Source of the DNA: Nocardioides furvisabuli
GTDB taxonomy: Bacteria; Actinomycetota; Actinomycetes; Propionibacteriales; Nocardioidaceae
DNA length: 64,000 bases
Assembly: GCF_021083185.1 (NCBI RefSeq)
Contig: NZ_JAIGQB010000005.1
Location: 310,001 to 374,000 of the forward strand
Direction: 5' to 3'
The notes under the pieces are model-generated. The model searched no databases and was not told the origin of the DNA. It saw only the letters and a list, made by a program, of their open reading frames with translations. The position numbers and the translations under genes were made by a program. Shown piece after piece: positions 25,325 to 34,038 of this stretch (the stretch's first letter is position 1; each line of letters starts with the position of its first letter).

Positions 25325-26347
25325 ATGAAGAAGATCGGGTTCCTGAACTTCGGCCACTGGACCGACTCCCCGCAGTCCGCGGTGCGGAGCGCCTCCGACA
25401 CGCTCCTGCAGTCGATCGACCTCGCGGTGGCCGCCGAGGAGCTGGGTGCGGACGGCGCCTACTTCCGCGTGCACCACTTCGCGCGGCAGCTCGCCTCGCC
25501 GTTCCCGCTGCTCGCCGCAGTCGGCGCCCGCACCAGCCGCATCGAGATCGGCACGGGCGTGATCGACATGCGCTACGAGAACCCGCTCTACATGGCCGAG
25601 GACGCCGGCTCCGCCGACCTCATCTCCGGTGGCCGCCTCCAGCTCGGCATCAGCCGTGGATCACCGGAGCAGGTCATCGAGGGCTGGCGCTACTTCGGCT
25701 ACGCCCCTGCTGAGGGCGAGGACCAGGCCGACATGGCCCGCCGCCACACCGAGGTGCTCCTCCAGGTGCTGGAGGGGGAGGGGTTCGCCCAGCCCAACCC
25801 GCGCCCGATGTTCCCCAACCCGCCCGGGCTCCTGCGCATCGAGCCGCACTCACCGGGGTTGCGCGAGCGCATCTGGTGGGGCGCCGCATCGGACGCCACC
25901 GCGCGCTGGGCGGCGGAGAAGGGCATGCACCTGATGAGCTCGACGCTCAAGGCGGACGAGACCGGCGAGCCCTTCCACGTGCAGCAGCGCAAGCAGATCG
26001 AGGTCTACCGCGAGGCGTGGAAGGCGGCTGGCCACGACGGCGAGCCGCGCGTGTCGGTGAGCCGGTCGATCATGCCGATCACCACCGACCTCGACCGGAT
26101 GTACTTCGGCCGCGAGGGCGCCAGCACCGACCAGTTCGGCCAGATCGAGGCCAACCTCCGCGCGGTCTTCGGCAAGACGTACGCCGCCGAGCCGGAGATC
26201 CTGGTCAAGGAGCTGGCCGACGACGAGGCGATCGCGGCCGCCGACACCCTGCTGCTGACGGTGCCGAACCAGCTCGGCGTCGACTACAACGCCCACGTGC
26301 TCGAGACGGTGCTGACCCAGGTCGCGCCGCACCTCGGTTGGCGCTGA
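25325..26347 (+). CDS. LLM class flavin-dependent oxidoreductase
   Basis: A 340-residue luciferase-like monooxygenase family protein. The TIM-barrel opens with MKKIGFLNFGHW, and GTGVIDMRYENPLYMAEDAG and GRLQLGISRGSPEQVIEGW are characteristic. It would use FMNH2 or F420H2 to oxidise a small organic substrate, unknown here. The ATG at 25325 has no clear ribosome binding site; an in-frame ATG at 25268 lies inside the hairpin. It is divergent from the gntR-acdS operon and may share its control. Confidence 0.85.
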   Translation: MKKIGFLNFGHWTDSPQSAVRSASDTLLQSIDLAVAAEELGADGAYFRVHHFARQLASPFPLLAAVGARTSRIEIGTGVIDMRYENPLYMAEDAGSADLISGGRLQLGISRGSPEQVIEGWRYFGYAPAEGEDQADMARRHTEVLLQVLEGEGFAQPNPRPMFPNPPGLLRIEPHSPGLRERIWWGAASDATARWAAEKGMHLMSSTLKADETGEPFHVQQRKQIEVYREAWKAAGHDGEPRVSVSRSIMPITTDLDRMYFGREGASTDQFGQIEANLRAVFGKTYAAEPEILVKELADDEAIAAADTLLLTVPNQLGVDYNAHVLETVLTQVAPHLGWR

Positions 26348-26438
26348 CGTACCGCGATCCGGTTGTCCGCCCACCCGAGCAGGTGAGCCGCCCTTGGTCG
26401 GGGTGCTTGTCTGGGGAGACCGACACGAGGAGATGCAG

Positions 26439-26654
26439 ATGACGCACCACGGCGGACACGACGAGAAGCACGACGACGAGCAGGACGGCCAGGTCTCCGA
26501 GCTGGCCGCCGCAGGCGGCGAGCCCGAGCCGATCAGCTCCGGTGACTCGGTGGCCGGCCAGCCCGACGACGAGTCCGGCGACGTGCAGGAGGGGGCCCAG
26601 GGGCCCAACGCGATTCCGGACGACCCGACGGGGGAGCACCCCCACAAGCCCTGA
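26439..26654 (+). CDS. Small acidic His-rich hypothetical protein
   Basis: A 71-residue, strongly acidic and probably disordered protein. The N-terminus has His pairs (MTHHGGHDEKHDDE). GAGGAG lies 6 bases before the ATG at 26439, which decides this start over the ATG at 26433. I recognise no family; similar short acidic proteins are common in actinobacteria. Confidence 0.6.
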   Translation: MTHHGGHDEKHDDEQDGQVSELAAAGGEPEPISSGDSVAGQPDDESGDVQEGAQGPNAIPDDPTGEHPHKP

Positions 26655-26674
26655 GCATGCGGTAGGAACGTGCC

Positions 26675-27331
26675 ATGAGCAGACCTGCGATCGTGGTGGT
26701 CGGGGCCGGTCCCGGTGTGAGCGGGTCGGTGGCCCGACGCTTCGCCGAGGAGGGCTACGACGTGGCCCTCCTCGGCCAGGACCAGGCCGTCATCGATGAC
26801 CTCGTGCCCGGTCTCGAGGCCCGCGGTGCGACGGTCGACCGTGCGGTCGTCGACGTCACCGACGAGCAGGCCGCGCGCGACGCCGTACGCCGCTTCGGTG
26901 AGCACGCCGGGCGCATCGACGTGCTGCACTTCAACCCCAGCGCCTTCCGCGAGAAGGACCCGCTGGCACTGACGGTCTCCGAGCTGCTCGAGGACCTCGC
27001 CCTCGGCGTCGGCGCGCTGCTGACGGTGGTGCAGGCCGCGCGGCCCTCCATGTCGTCGGGCGGACGGATCACCGTCACGGGCAGCATGGCAGCGGACGAC
27101 CCGTGGGAGGGTGCGGCGTCGCTCGGCGTGCAGAAGGCGGGCGTGCGCAACCTGGTGCACAGCCTGGACAAGACCCTCGCGCCCGACGGCATCCGAGCGG
27201 TGTCGGTGACCGTGCGCGGTGCCCTGTCCCGCGAGGGTGCCTTCACCCCCGACCGGGTCGCCGAGGCGATCTGGTCGGCGGCCGCACGTGACGAGGACGG
27301 CTGGACCAGCGAGGTCTCCTACGCCGGGTGA
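26675..27331 (+). CDS. SDR family protein lacking the catalytic Tyr
   Basis: A 218-residue short-chain dehydrogenase/reductase fold. The nucleotide motif VVGAGPGVSGSVARRF and the Ser of TVTGSMAA are present, but the YxxxK motif reads LGVQK, so Tyr is replaced by Leu. Without Tyr the usual hydride transfer should be weak or absent; it may bind NAD(P) without catalysis or use another residue. The gene has normal codon use and is not broken. The family is assigned from the fold, not from activity. Confidence 0.8.
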   Translation: MSRPAIVVVGAGPGVSGSVARRFAEEGYDVALLGQDQAVIDDLVPGLEARGATVDRAVVDVTDEQAARDAVRRFGEHAGRIDVLHFNPSAFREKDPLALTVSELLEDLALGVGALLTVVQAARPSMSSGGRITVTGSMAADDPWEGAASLGVQKAGVRNLVHSLDKTLAPDGIRAVSVTVRGALSREGAFTPDRVAEAIWSAAARDEDGWTSEVSYAG

Positions 27332-27335
27332 CCTG

Positions 27336-27551
27336 TCAGCGCCTGCGGCCCCACACCAGGTAGGCGATCGGCCCCACGGGCTGCACCGACAGCGCCGGAC
27401 CCCACAGCAGCTTCGGGCCCCGCACCAGCTCGGCGGGTCGCTGCTTGAGGTCGCGCAGGCACCACGCGGTGAGGGCGACCTCCGCGATCCCCGTCACGAC
27501 GACGATCCTCTTCTGGGTCGGGGTCATGTCGGACCACCTCTTCTTCGCCAT
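27336..27551 (-). CDS. Small membrane protein with PLDc_N-like region
   Basis: A 71-residue protein with two hydrophobic segments (residues 16-30 and 46-67), the second ending GPIAYLVWGRRR, which resembles the PLDc_N domain found at the N-terminus of cardiolipin synthases and as free small proteins. On the minus strand TACGTT lies 6 bases before the ATG. It is convergent with the SDR gene, 5 bases apart. Confidence 0.7.
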   Translation of the reverse strand: MAKKRWSDMTPTQKRIVVVTGIAEVALTAWCLRDLKQRPAELVRGPKLLWGPALSVQPVGPIAYLVWGRRR

Positions 27552-27580
27552 GGTCCGAACGTATCGCGGTCGGCGCCGCG

Positions 27581-29602
27581 TCAGGGGGCCTCCTTGGCCA
27601 CCAGCGTCAGCACGTCGTACGTCGCGACCGGCTCGTCGTCGCCGTTGACCACCAGGGCGTCCCAGCGGACCTCGCCGTAGTCGGCCGAGGAGCGCGGGGT
27701 GATCTGCTTGACCGTCAGCGTGACCCGGATCGCGTCGCCGGCCTTGACGGGGGTGAGGAAGCGGAGGTTGTCGACGCCGAAGTTCGCCAGCACCGGACCG
27801 GGCGCGGGGTCCACGAAGAGGCCGGCGGCCATCGAGACGATGAGGTAGCCGTGCGCGACGATCCCGCCGAAGAGCGGGTTCTGCGCCGCCGCCTCGGGGT
27901 CGGTGTGGGCGTAGAACGTGTCGCCGGTGAAGTCGGAGAAGTGGTCGATGTCCTCGCGCGAGATCGCGCGCGGCTCGGAGACGATCGTGTCGCCGACAGC
28001 GAGCGTCGCCAGCGAGTGGCGGAACGGGTGCTCGGGCGTGACCGTGCGCTGCGAACCGCGCGTCCAGCGACCGGTGATCGCGGTGAGCATGTCGGGCGAG
28101 GCCTGGATCGCCGAGCGCTGCATGTGGTGCAGCACCCCGCGCACGCCACCCAGCTCCTCGCCGCCGCCGGCGCGACCGGGCCCGCCGTGCACCAGCATCG
28201 GCAGCGGCGAGCCGTGGCCGGTCGACTCGGGCGCGTCGTCGCGGTCCAGGACCAGGATGCGGCCGTGCCACGGTGCCAGGCCGAGGACGAGGGCGCGGGC
28301 GACGCCGGGGTCGTGCGTCACGACGGAACCGACGAGCGAGCCCTTGCCGCGCGCGGCGAGCGCCATCGCCTCGTCGAGCGAGTCGTACGTCATCACCGTC
28401 GACACGGGCCCGAAGGGCTCGACGTCGTGGGGCTCGACCGCTCCGGCGCGGGCGCGCAGCAGCACCGGCGACATGAAGGCGCCCCGCCCGTCGTCGCCGG
28501 TGACCTCGACCTCGTCGAGCACGACGTCGCACGACGACCGCAGCGCCTCGACGGCCTTCCGGACCTCTTGGCGCTGGCCGAGCGAGGCGAGCGGACCCAT
28601 CCGCACCGACTCGTCGTCCGGGTGCCCGACCGTGATCGAGGCGAGCCTGGTCCGGATCGCCTCGGTCATCTCGTCGGCGACCGCGGAGGGGACGACGACG
28701 CGGCGGATGGCGGTGCACTTCTGGCCGGCCTTGGCGGTCATCTCGGTGACGACACCCTTGACGAACAGGTCCCACTCGGGGTCTCCGGGAGCGACGTCTG
28801 GCCCAAGCACGGAGCAGTTCAGCGAGTCGGCCTCGACCTGGAGCTGCACGCCCCCGTGCAGCACCGACGGGTGCTGGCGCAGGATGCCGGCGGTGTGCGC
28901 CGAGCCGGTGAAGGCGACCGAGTCCTGGACGCCGAGGTGGTCGAGCAGGTCGCCCGCCGAGCCGGACAGCAGCTGGAGGGACCCCTCGGGCAGGATGCCC
29001 GACTCGATGATCCGGCGCACGACCAGCTCGGTGAGGTACGCCGTCTGGCTGGCCGGCTTGACGAGCGACGGGAGACCGGCGACGAAAGCCGGCGCGAGCT
29101 TCTCCAGCATGCCCCAGACGGGGAAGTTGAAGGCGTTGATCTGCACGGCCACGCCCGGGCGCGAGGTGTAGACGTGCTGGCCCATGAAGACGCCGGTGCG
29201 GCCGAGCTGCTCGAGGTCGCCGTCACACACGACGACGTCGTTGGGGAGCTCGCGGCGGCTCTTGGAGGAGTAGCTGAAGACCGTGCCGAACCCGCCGTCG
29301 ATGTCGATCATCGAGTCGCGCCGCGTCGCCCCGGTGCGCAGCGACAGCTCGTAGAGCTCGTCCTTGAGACCCGTCAGGTGGGTCGCGAGCTCCTTGAGGA
29401 GCAGGGCGCGCTCGTGGAAGGTCAGCGCGCGGATGGCGGGCCCGCCCACGCTGCGGGCGTGGTGGGCCATGGCGCCGAGGTCGAGGCCGGTGCTGGAGAT
29501 GCGCGCGACCTCTTCGCCCGTGGAGGCGTCGAGCAGTGGGTCGCCCTCCGCCGTGGAGGTGAACCAGCGTCCTGCGGCATAGCTCTCGAGCAAACGGGTC
29601 AC
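27581..29602 (-). CDS. paaZ: PaaZ: oxepin-CoA hydrolase / semialdehyde dehydrogenase
   Basis: A 673-residue bifunctional enzyme of phenylacetate catabolism (E. coli PaaZ has 681). Residues 1-520 form an aldehyde dehydrogenase with the catalytic Cys in AGQKCTAIRR and the general-base Glu in QVEADSLN. Residues about 535-673 are an R-specific enoyl-CoA-hydratase hot dog domain (FTGDTFYAHTDPEAA) that opens the oxepin ring. Together they convert oxepin-CoA to 3-oxo-5,6-dehydrosuberyl-CoA. The GTG at 29602 has GGAG 5 bases upstream. It is divergent from paaA, with a TetR-type operator between. Confidence 0.95.
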   Translation of the reverse strand: MTRLLESYAAGRWFTSTAEGDPLLDASTGEEVARISSTGLDLGAMAHHARSVGGPAIRALTFHERALLLKELATHLTGLKDELYELSLRTGATRRDSMIDIDGGFGTVFSYSSKSRRELPNDVVVCDGDLEQLGRTGVFMGQHVYTSRPGVAVQINAFNFPVWGMLEKLAPAFVAGLPSLVKPASQTAYLTELVVRRIIESGILPEGSLQLLSGSAGDLLDHLGVQDSVAFTGSAHTAGILRQHPSVLHGGVQLQVEADSLNCSVLGPDVAPGDPEWDLFVKGVVTEMTAKAGQKCTAIRRVVVPSAVADEMTEAIRTRLASITVGHPDDESVRMGPLASLGQRQEVRKAVEALRSSCDVVLDEVEVTGDDGRGAFMSPVLLRARAGAVEPHDVEPFGPVSTVMTYDSLDEAMALAARGKGSLVGSVVTHDPGVARALVLGLAPWHGRILVLDRDDAPESTGHGSPLPMLVHGGPGRAGGGEELGGVRGVLHHMQRSAIQASPDMLTAITGRWTRGSQRTVTPEHPFRHSLATLAVGDTIVSEPRAISREDIDHFSDFTGDTFYAHTDPEAAAQNPLFGGIVAHGYLIVSMAAGLFVDPAPGPVLANFGVDNLRFLTPVKAGDAIRVTLTVKQITPRSSADYGEVRWDALVVNGDDEPVATYDVLTLVAKEAP

Positions 29603-29689
29603 GACGACTCCATCGGGTCCGGGGGAGGGGCGGCGCACGCGGGTGCTCCCCGGGTGCTTGCACGCACGGGGCGCGTCGTGCAAAAGTAA

Positions 29690-29709
29690 TACAGACCGTT
29701 CGGTCAGTA
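29690..29709. promoter_or_regulatory. PaaR-type operator between paaZ and paaA
   Basis: A 20-bp near-perfect palindrome with core GACCGTTCGGTC (29694-29705) and TAC/GTA outer arms; only one pair fails. It overlaps the likely transcription starts of both divergent units: TAATAC at 29687-29692 is a -10 candidate for paaA. It lies just upstream of the paaA ribosome binding site. The TetR protein at 33959-34627 is the probable binder, with phenylacetyl-CoA as the likely inducer by analogy with PaaR. Confidence 0.75.
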
Positions 29710-29731
29710 AAGCCCATCCGGAGGAGGAGCG

Positions 29732-30697
29732 GTGACCACGAGCGACACGGCGACCGACGCCCAGCTGTCCGCGCTGGAGACGCGCTTCGAGGACACGATC
29801 GCGCGCAGCGAGCGCATCGAGCCCCGCGACTGGATGCCGGAGGGATACCGCAAGACCCTCGTGCGCCAGATCGCCCAGCACGCGCACAGCGAGATCATCG
29901 GCATGCAGCCGGAGGGCAACTGGATCACCCGTGCCCCGAGCCTGCGCCGCAAGGCGATCCTGCTGGCCAAGGTGCAGGACGAGGCCGGCCACGGGCTCTA
30001 CCTCTACTCCGCCGCCGAGACCCTCGGCGTCTCGCGGGGCGAGCTCACCGAGATGCTCATCGAGGGCCGCCAGAAGTACTCGTCGATCTTCAACTACCCC
30101 ACGCTGTCGTACGCCGACGTCGGCACCATCGGCTGGTTGGTCGACGGTGCGGCGATCTGCAACCAGGTGCCGCTGTGCCGCACGTCGTACGGCCCCTACG
30201 GCCGCGCGATGATCCGGGTGTGCAAGGAGGAGTCCTTCCACCAGCGCCAGGGCTACGAGCTGCTGATGACCATGATGCAGGGCACCGACGAGCAGCGCGC
30301 GATGGTGCAGGAGTCGGTCGACCGGTTCTGGTGGCCGGCGCTGATGATGTTCGGCCCGCCCGACGAGGACTCGCCCAACACCGCCCAGTCGATGGCGTGG
30401 GGCATCAAGCGCAACACCAACGACGACCTGCGCCAGCGCTTCGTCGACATGTCGGTGCCGCAGGCCGAGGCCCTCGGCGTCACCTTTCCCGACCCGGACC
30501 TGAAGTGGAACGCCGAGCGCGGGCACCACGACTTCGGCGAGCCGGACTGGGAGGAGTTCATGCAGGTCGTGAAGGGCAACGGTCCGTGCAACGCCCAGCG
30601 CATCGCCCACCGCCGCGCGGCCCACGAGGACGGCGCCTGGGTCCGTGAGGCGGCCCTGGCGTTCGCCGACCGCCAGCGAGAGGCGGCGCGCGCGTGA
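29732..30697 (+). CDS. paaA: Phenylacetyl-CoA epoxidase, catalytic subunit PaaA
   Basis: A 321-residue di-iron ferritin-like protein. The two ExxH ligand sets are visible in [12 protein letters not shown] and [13 protein letters not shown]. It holds the active site of the PaaABCE monooxygenase that turns phenylacetyl-CoA into its 1,2-epoxide. The GTG start at 29732 follows GAGGAGGAG. It opens the paaABCDE-paaI operon; its stop overlaps paaB. Confidence 0.97.
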   Translation: MTTSDTATDAQLSALETRFEDTIARSERIEPRDWMPEGYRKTLVRQIAQHAHSEIIGMQPEGNWITRAPSLRRKAILLAKVQDEAGHGLYLYSAAETLGVSRGELTEMLIEGRQKYSSIFNYPTLSYADVGTIGWLVDGAAICNQVPLCRTSYGPYGRAMIRVCKEESFHQRQGYELLMTMMQGTDEQRAMVQESVDRFWWPALMMFGPPDEDSPNTAQSMAWGIKRNTNDDLRQRFVDMSVPQAEALGVTFPDPDLKWNAERGHHDFGEPDWEEFMQVVKGNGPCNAQRIAHRRAAHEDGAWVREAALAFADRQREAARA

Positions 30698-31062
30698 GCG
30701 GGCAGGACTTCACCGCCGAGGGCGGTCACGGCGCGGTCCCGCTGGAGGGTGTCCCCGCGGCCAAGGCGGGCCACGGCTCGGAGCGCGAGTGGCCCCTCTA
30801 CGAGGTGTTCGTGCGCGGCAAGCGCGGGCTCAACCACGTCCACGTCGGCTCGCTGCACGCCGCCGACGACGAGATGGCGCTGCGGCACGCCCGCGACGTC
30901 TACACCCGCCGCAACGAGGGCGTCAGCGTCTGGGTCGTGCAGGCGCGCCACGTCGCGGCGTCGAGCCCGGACGAGAAGGACCCGATGTTCGCCCCGAGCG
31001 GCGACAAGGTCTACCGCCACCCCACCTTCTACTCCATCCCCGACGACGTCCCGCACATGTGA
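30694..31062 (+). CDS. paaB: Phenylacetyl-CoA epoxidase subunit PaaB
   Basis: A 122-residue small subunit with the PaaB core [20 protein letters not shown]. It bridges the A and C subunits in the epoxidase complex. The first 25 residues are a Gly/Ala-rich extension. The GTG overlaps the paaA stop by 4 bases, giving translational coupling. Confidence 0.96.
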   Translation: MSGQDFTAEGGHGAVPLEGVPAAKAGHGSEREWPLYEVFVRGKRGLNHVHVGSLHAADDEMALRHARDVYTRRNEGVSVWVVQARHVAASSPDEKDPMFAPSGDKVYRHPTFYSIPDDVPHM

Positions 31063-31070
31063 GGAACCCG

Positions 31071-32024
31071 ATGTCGCACCTCACCCCCGACCCCAACGAG
31101 TCCGCGGGCAGCGCCTACGACGGCCTGCTCGAGCACCACGAGGTCGCCGGAGACTCCTCCCAGTGGGCCTTCGGCACCGACTTCGAGGACCCGCTCGCCG
31201 GCGTCGACACCACGGTCCCCGCCGACGTCGACCCGGCGGCCCTGGCGGTCTACTGCCTGATGCTGGGCGACGACGCGCTCGTGATGTCGCACCGGCTCTC
31301 GGAGTGGTGCAGCCGTGCCCCCGACCTCGAGGAGGACATCGCGCTGGCCAACACCGCGCTCGACCTCCTGGGCCAGGCCCGGCTCCTGCTGGCGCGCGCC
31401 GCGGCCGCCGACCCCGGCGTCGTGCCTGCGCTGCCCGAGGGCTCCCCGGTCCCGGCCGAGGACGCACTGGCGTTCTTCCGCGAGGCCGGCGACTTCCGCA
31501 ACGTCCGGCTCGCGGAGGTCCCCAACGGCGACTTCGCGCACACGGTCGTGCGGCTCCTGCTCTTCTCCAGCGTGCGGCTCGCCCTGTTCGAGCAGCTCGC
31601 CTCCAGCAGCGACCCGGTCCTGTCGGCCATTGCGGTCAAGGGCGTCAAGGAGCTGGCCTACCACCGCGACTACGCGGGTCGCTGGTTCCTCACGCTCGCC
31701 CAGGGCACGGACGAGTCACGCCACCGCCTCGAGGAGGCGCTGCGCGATCTCTGGCCGCTCTACCCCGAGCTCCTCACCACGCACCCGGTCGAGCAGGTCG
31801 TGTCCGAGGCCGGCGTCGGCGTCGCGCCGGACTCCGTGGCCAGTGCGGTCGAGGTGGTGCTCGAGCAGGTGCTCGCCGTGAGCGAGGTCGACCGGCCCCA
31901 GGGCCAGCCGCTGGCCGGCGTACGCGGTCGCACCGGGCGCGACGGCCTGCACTCCGAGGCGCTCTCGCGGATGCTCGCCGAGATGCAGGTCGTGGCGCGC
32001 GCCCACCCCACGGGCCGGTGGTGA
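31071..32024 (+). CDS. paaC: Phenylacetyl-CoA epoxidase subunit PaaC
   Basis: A 317-residue ferritin-like structural partner of PaaA, with LANTALDLLGQARLLLARAA and ELAYHRDYAGRWFLTLAQGT as family marks. The first 55 residues are an acidic extension longer than in E. coli PaaC (248 residues). It supports PaaA and does not itself carry the active iron site. The ATG at 31071 follows GAGGAA; its frame also continues open upstream, but only as a shadow of paaB. Confidence 0.95.
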   Translation: MSHLTPDPNESAGSAYDGLLEHHEVAGDSSQWAFGTDFEDPLAGVDTTVPADVDPAALAVYCLMLGDDALVMSHRLSEWCSRAPDLEEDIALANTALDLLGQARLLLARAAAADPGVVPALPEGSPVPAEDALAFFREAGDFRNVRLAEVPNGDFAHTVVRLLLFSSVRLALFEQLASSSDPVLSAIAVKGVKELAYHRDYAGRWFLTLAQGTDESRHRLEEALRDLWPLYPELLTTHPVEQVVSEAGVGVAPDSVASAVEVVLEQVLAVSEVDRPQGQPLAGVRGRTGRDGLHSEALSRMLAEMQVVARAHPTGRW

Positions 32025-32509
32025 ACGTGCGCGCGCGCGAGGTCGCCGCGTCGGTCACCGACCCCGAGATGCCGATGCTGACGCTCGAGGACCTCGGCGT
32101 GCTGCGCGGGGTGCGCGAGGAGGCGGACGGTGTCGTCGTCACGATCACCCCCACCTACTCCGGCTGCCCGGCGATGGCCACGATGCGCGACGACCTGGTC
32201 CACCGACTCGCCGACGCCGGCTACGCCGCCACGGTGGAGGTCTCGCTCTCCCCGGCGTGGTCCAGCGACTGGATCACCGACCGCGGCCGGCAGGCGCTGC
32301 GCGACCACGGCCTCTCCGCCCCCGGTCCCGCACCGCACCGCGCCGGACCCGTCCCGCTGACGCTCCTGCCCGTGCGTCGCGACCTCACCTGCCCGCGCTG
32401 CGCCTCGGCCGCGGTGGAGCTGACCTCGGAGTTCGGCGCCACCGCCTGCAAGGCCCTCTACCGCTGCACCGCGTGCGCGGAGCCCTTCGAGCACGTCAAG
32501 GAGATCTGA
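32021..32509 (+). CDS. paaD: PaaD, iron-sulfur assembly-type protein of the epoxidase operon
   Basis: A 162-residue protein. The N-terminal MIP18/DUF59 domain has VTDPEMPMLTLEDLGVLRGV and PTYSGCPA with the conserved Cys. The C-terminus has a zinc- or iron-binding pair CPRC and CTAC. PaaD is thought to help load the iron-sulfur cluster of PaaE. The start is GTG at 32021 (overlapping the paaC stop as GTGA), with in-frame GTGs at 32018 and 32027 as alternatives. Confidence 0.93.
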   Translation: MNVRAREVAASVTDPEMPMLTLEDLGVLRGVREEADGVVVTITPTYSGCPAMATMRDDLVHRLADAGYAATVEVSLSPAWSSDWITDRGRQALRDHGLSAPGPAPHRAGPVPLTLLPVRRDLTCPRCASAAVELTSEFGATACKALYRCTACAEPFEHVKEI

Positions 32510-33594
32510 TGACCGTCCTCGACACCCCACGGCGTACGCGCTCGGCGGCCTTCCACACGCTCACCGTGGCCCGCGTCGAGCCGCTGACCGACGACTCCGC
32601 CGCGATCACCTTCGACGTCCCGGCCGACCTGGCGGGGGAGTACGACTTCGCGCCCGGGCAGTCGCTGACCCTGCGGCGCACAATGGACGGGCGCGAGGAG
32701 CGCCGCACCTACTCGATCTGTGCCCCCGCGGGCGCGGCCCCGCGCATCGGCGTGCGGGAGATCCCGGACGGCCTGTTCTCCCGCTGGTTGGTGCGGGAGG
32801 TCCGTCCCGGCGACGAGGTCGACGTGCAGGTCCCCAGCGGCAGCTTCACCGTCGATCCCGCCACCGGTGGTCGGCACCTGTGCCTCGCCGCGGGCTCCGG
32901 GATCACCCCGATGCTGTCGATCGCGGGGTCCCTGCTCGCGGGCGGGGACGCCGAGGTGGCGCTCGTATACGGCAACCGCACGACCTCCTCGGTGATGTTC
33001 TCCGAGGAGCTCGGCGACCTCAAGAACGCCCACGGCGCGCGCCTGCAGCTGGTGCACGTGCTGTCGCGGGAGCCGCGCGACGTCGAGCTGTTCTCCGGAC
33101 GGCTCGACGCCGACCGGATCCGGCGCATCCTCACCTCGCTGCTCCCGGTCGACCGGTTCGACCACGTGTGGCTGTGCGGGCCGTACGCCATGGTCGAACA
33201 GGCCCGCGAGGTGCTGCGCGAGCTGGGTGTGGCCGACGACCAGGTGCACGCCGAGCTGTTCTACGTCGACGCGCCGCCGCCCGAGCTCCACCGCCCCGTC
33301 GCGGTGCGCGAGGGCGCGACGACCGACGTGACGGTGGTGCTCGACGGCCTCTCGGCCACTGCGGCGCTGCCACAGGACCAGAGCATCCTCGACAGCGCCC
33401 AGGCGACGCGCTCGGACCTGCCCTTCGCCTGCAAGGGCGGCGTGTGCGGCACCTGCCGCGCGAAGGTGGTCGAGGGTGAGGTCGACATGCGCCGCAACTA
33501 CGCCCTCGAGCCCGCCGAGGTGGAGGCCGGGTTCGTCCTGACCTGCCAGAGCTTCCCGCTCGGGGACGCCGTCACCGTCGACTTCGACGCCTAG
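32509..33594 (+). CDS. paaE: Phenylacetyl-CoA epoxidase reductase PaaE
   Basis: A 361-residue reductase. An FAD domain (RRTYSICAP), an NAD(P)H domain (GSGITPMLSIAGSLL) and a C-terminal plant-type 2Fe-2S ferredoxin domain (CKGGVCGTC, then a final Cys in LTCQS) are in the usual order. It passes electrons from NADPH to the PaaA di-iron centre. Its ATG overlaps the paaD stop (TGATG). Confidence 0.97.
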   Translation: MTVLDTPRRTRSAAFHTLTVARVEPLTDDSAAITFDVPADLAGEYDFAPGQSLTLRRTMDGREERRTYSICAPAGAAPRIGVREIPDGLFSRWLVREVRPGDEVDVQVPSGSFTVDPATGGRHLCLAAGSGITPMLSIAGSLLAGGDAEVALVYGNRTTSSVMFSEELGDLKNAHGARLQLVHVLSREPRDVELFSGRLDADRIRRILTSLLPVDRFDHVWLCGPYAMVEQAREVLRELGVADDQVHAELFYVDAPPPELHRPVAVREGATTDVTVVLDGLSATAALPQDQSILDSAQATRSDLPFACKGGVCGTCRAKVVEGEVDMRRNYALEPAEVEAGFVLTCQSFPLGDAVTVDFDA

Positions 33595-33600
33595 GCCGAC

Positions 33601-34038
33601 GTGCACGACGCGGCGATGGGGATGTGGGCCGACGACGCGGCGAGCGCGATGCTCGGCATGCAGGCCGTCAAGGTCGCTCCCGGTCGCGCGCGGGTGTCGA
33701 TGCTCGTGCGCCCCGACATGGTCAACGGCCACGACCTCTGCCACGGCGGGGTGATCGCGAGCCTGGCCGACTCCGCCTTCGCACTGGCCTGCAACTCCCA
33801 CGGCCCGGTGACGGTGGCGGCGGGGTTCGCGATCGACTTCCTCCTGCCGGGACGGCTCGGCCAGGTCCTCCACGCCGAGGCGCGCGAGGTCTCGCGGCAC
33901 GGCCGGTCGGGGATCTACGACGTCACGGTGCGCGCCGACGACCCGGAGGCCGGCGAGGTCATCGCGGAGTTCCGCGGCCGGAGCCGGACCCTGCCTGATT
34001 CGAGGGGCGCCGACCGGGGGAGTGCGCCCCGTGCGTGA
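33601..34038 (+). CDS. paaI: PaaI acyl-CoA thioesterase
   Basis: A 145-residue hot dog thioesterase. NGHDLCHGGVIASLADSAFA carries the HGG substrate loop and the catalytic Asp region of PaaI. It releases CoA from phenylacetyl-CoA or hydroxylated dead-end intermediates. The GTG start lies 6 bases after paaE. The last 80 bases overlap the 3' end of the convergent TetR gene, so the Arg/Ser-rich C-terminus may be an extension beyond the fold. Confidence 0.93.
   Translation: MHDAAMGMWADDAASAMLGMQAVKVAPGRARVSMLVRPDMVNGHDLCHGGVIASLADSAFALACNSHGPVTVAAGFAIDFLLPGRLGQVLHAEAREVSRHGRSGIYDVTVRADDPEAGEVIAEFRGRSRTLPDSRGADRGSAPRA

Noticed and set aside
27581..30625. 1014-residue version of PaaZ starting at 30625
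   Set aside because: It would run antisense through paaA and the promoter; the GTG at 29602 has a ribosome binding site and gives the normal family length.
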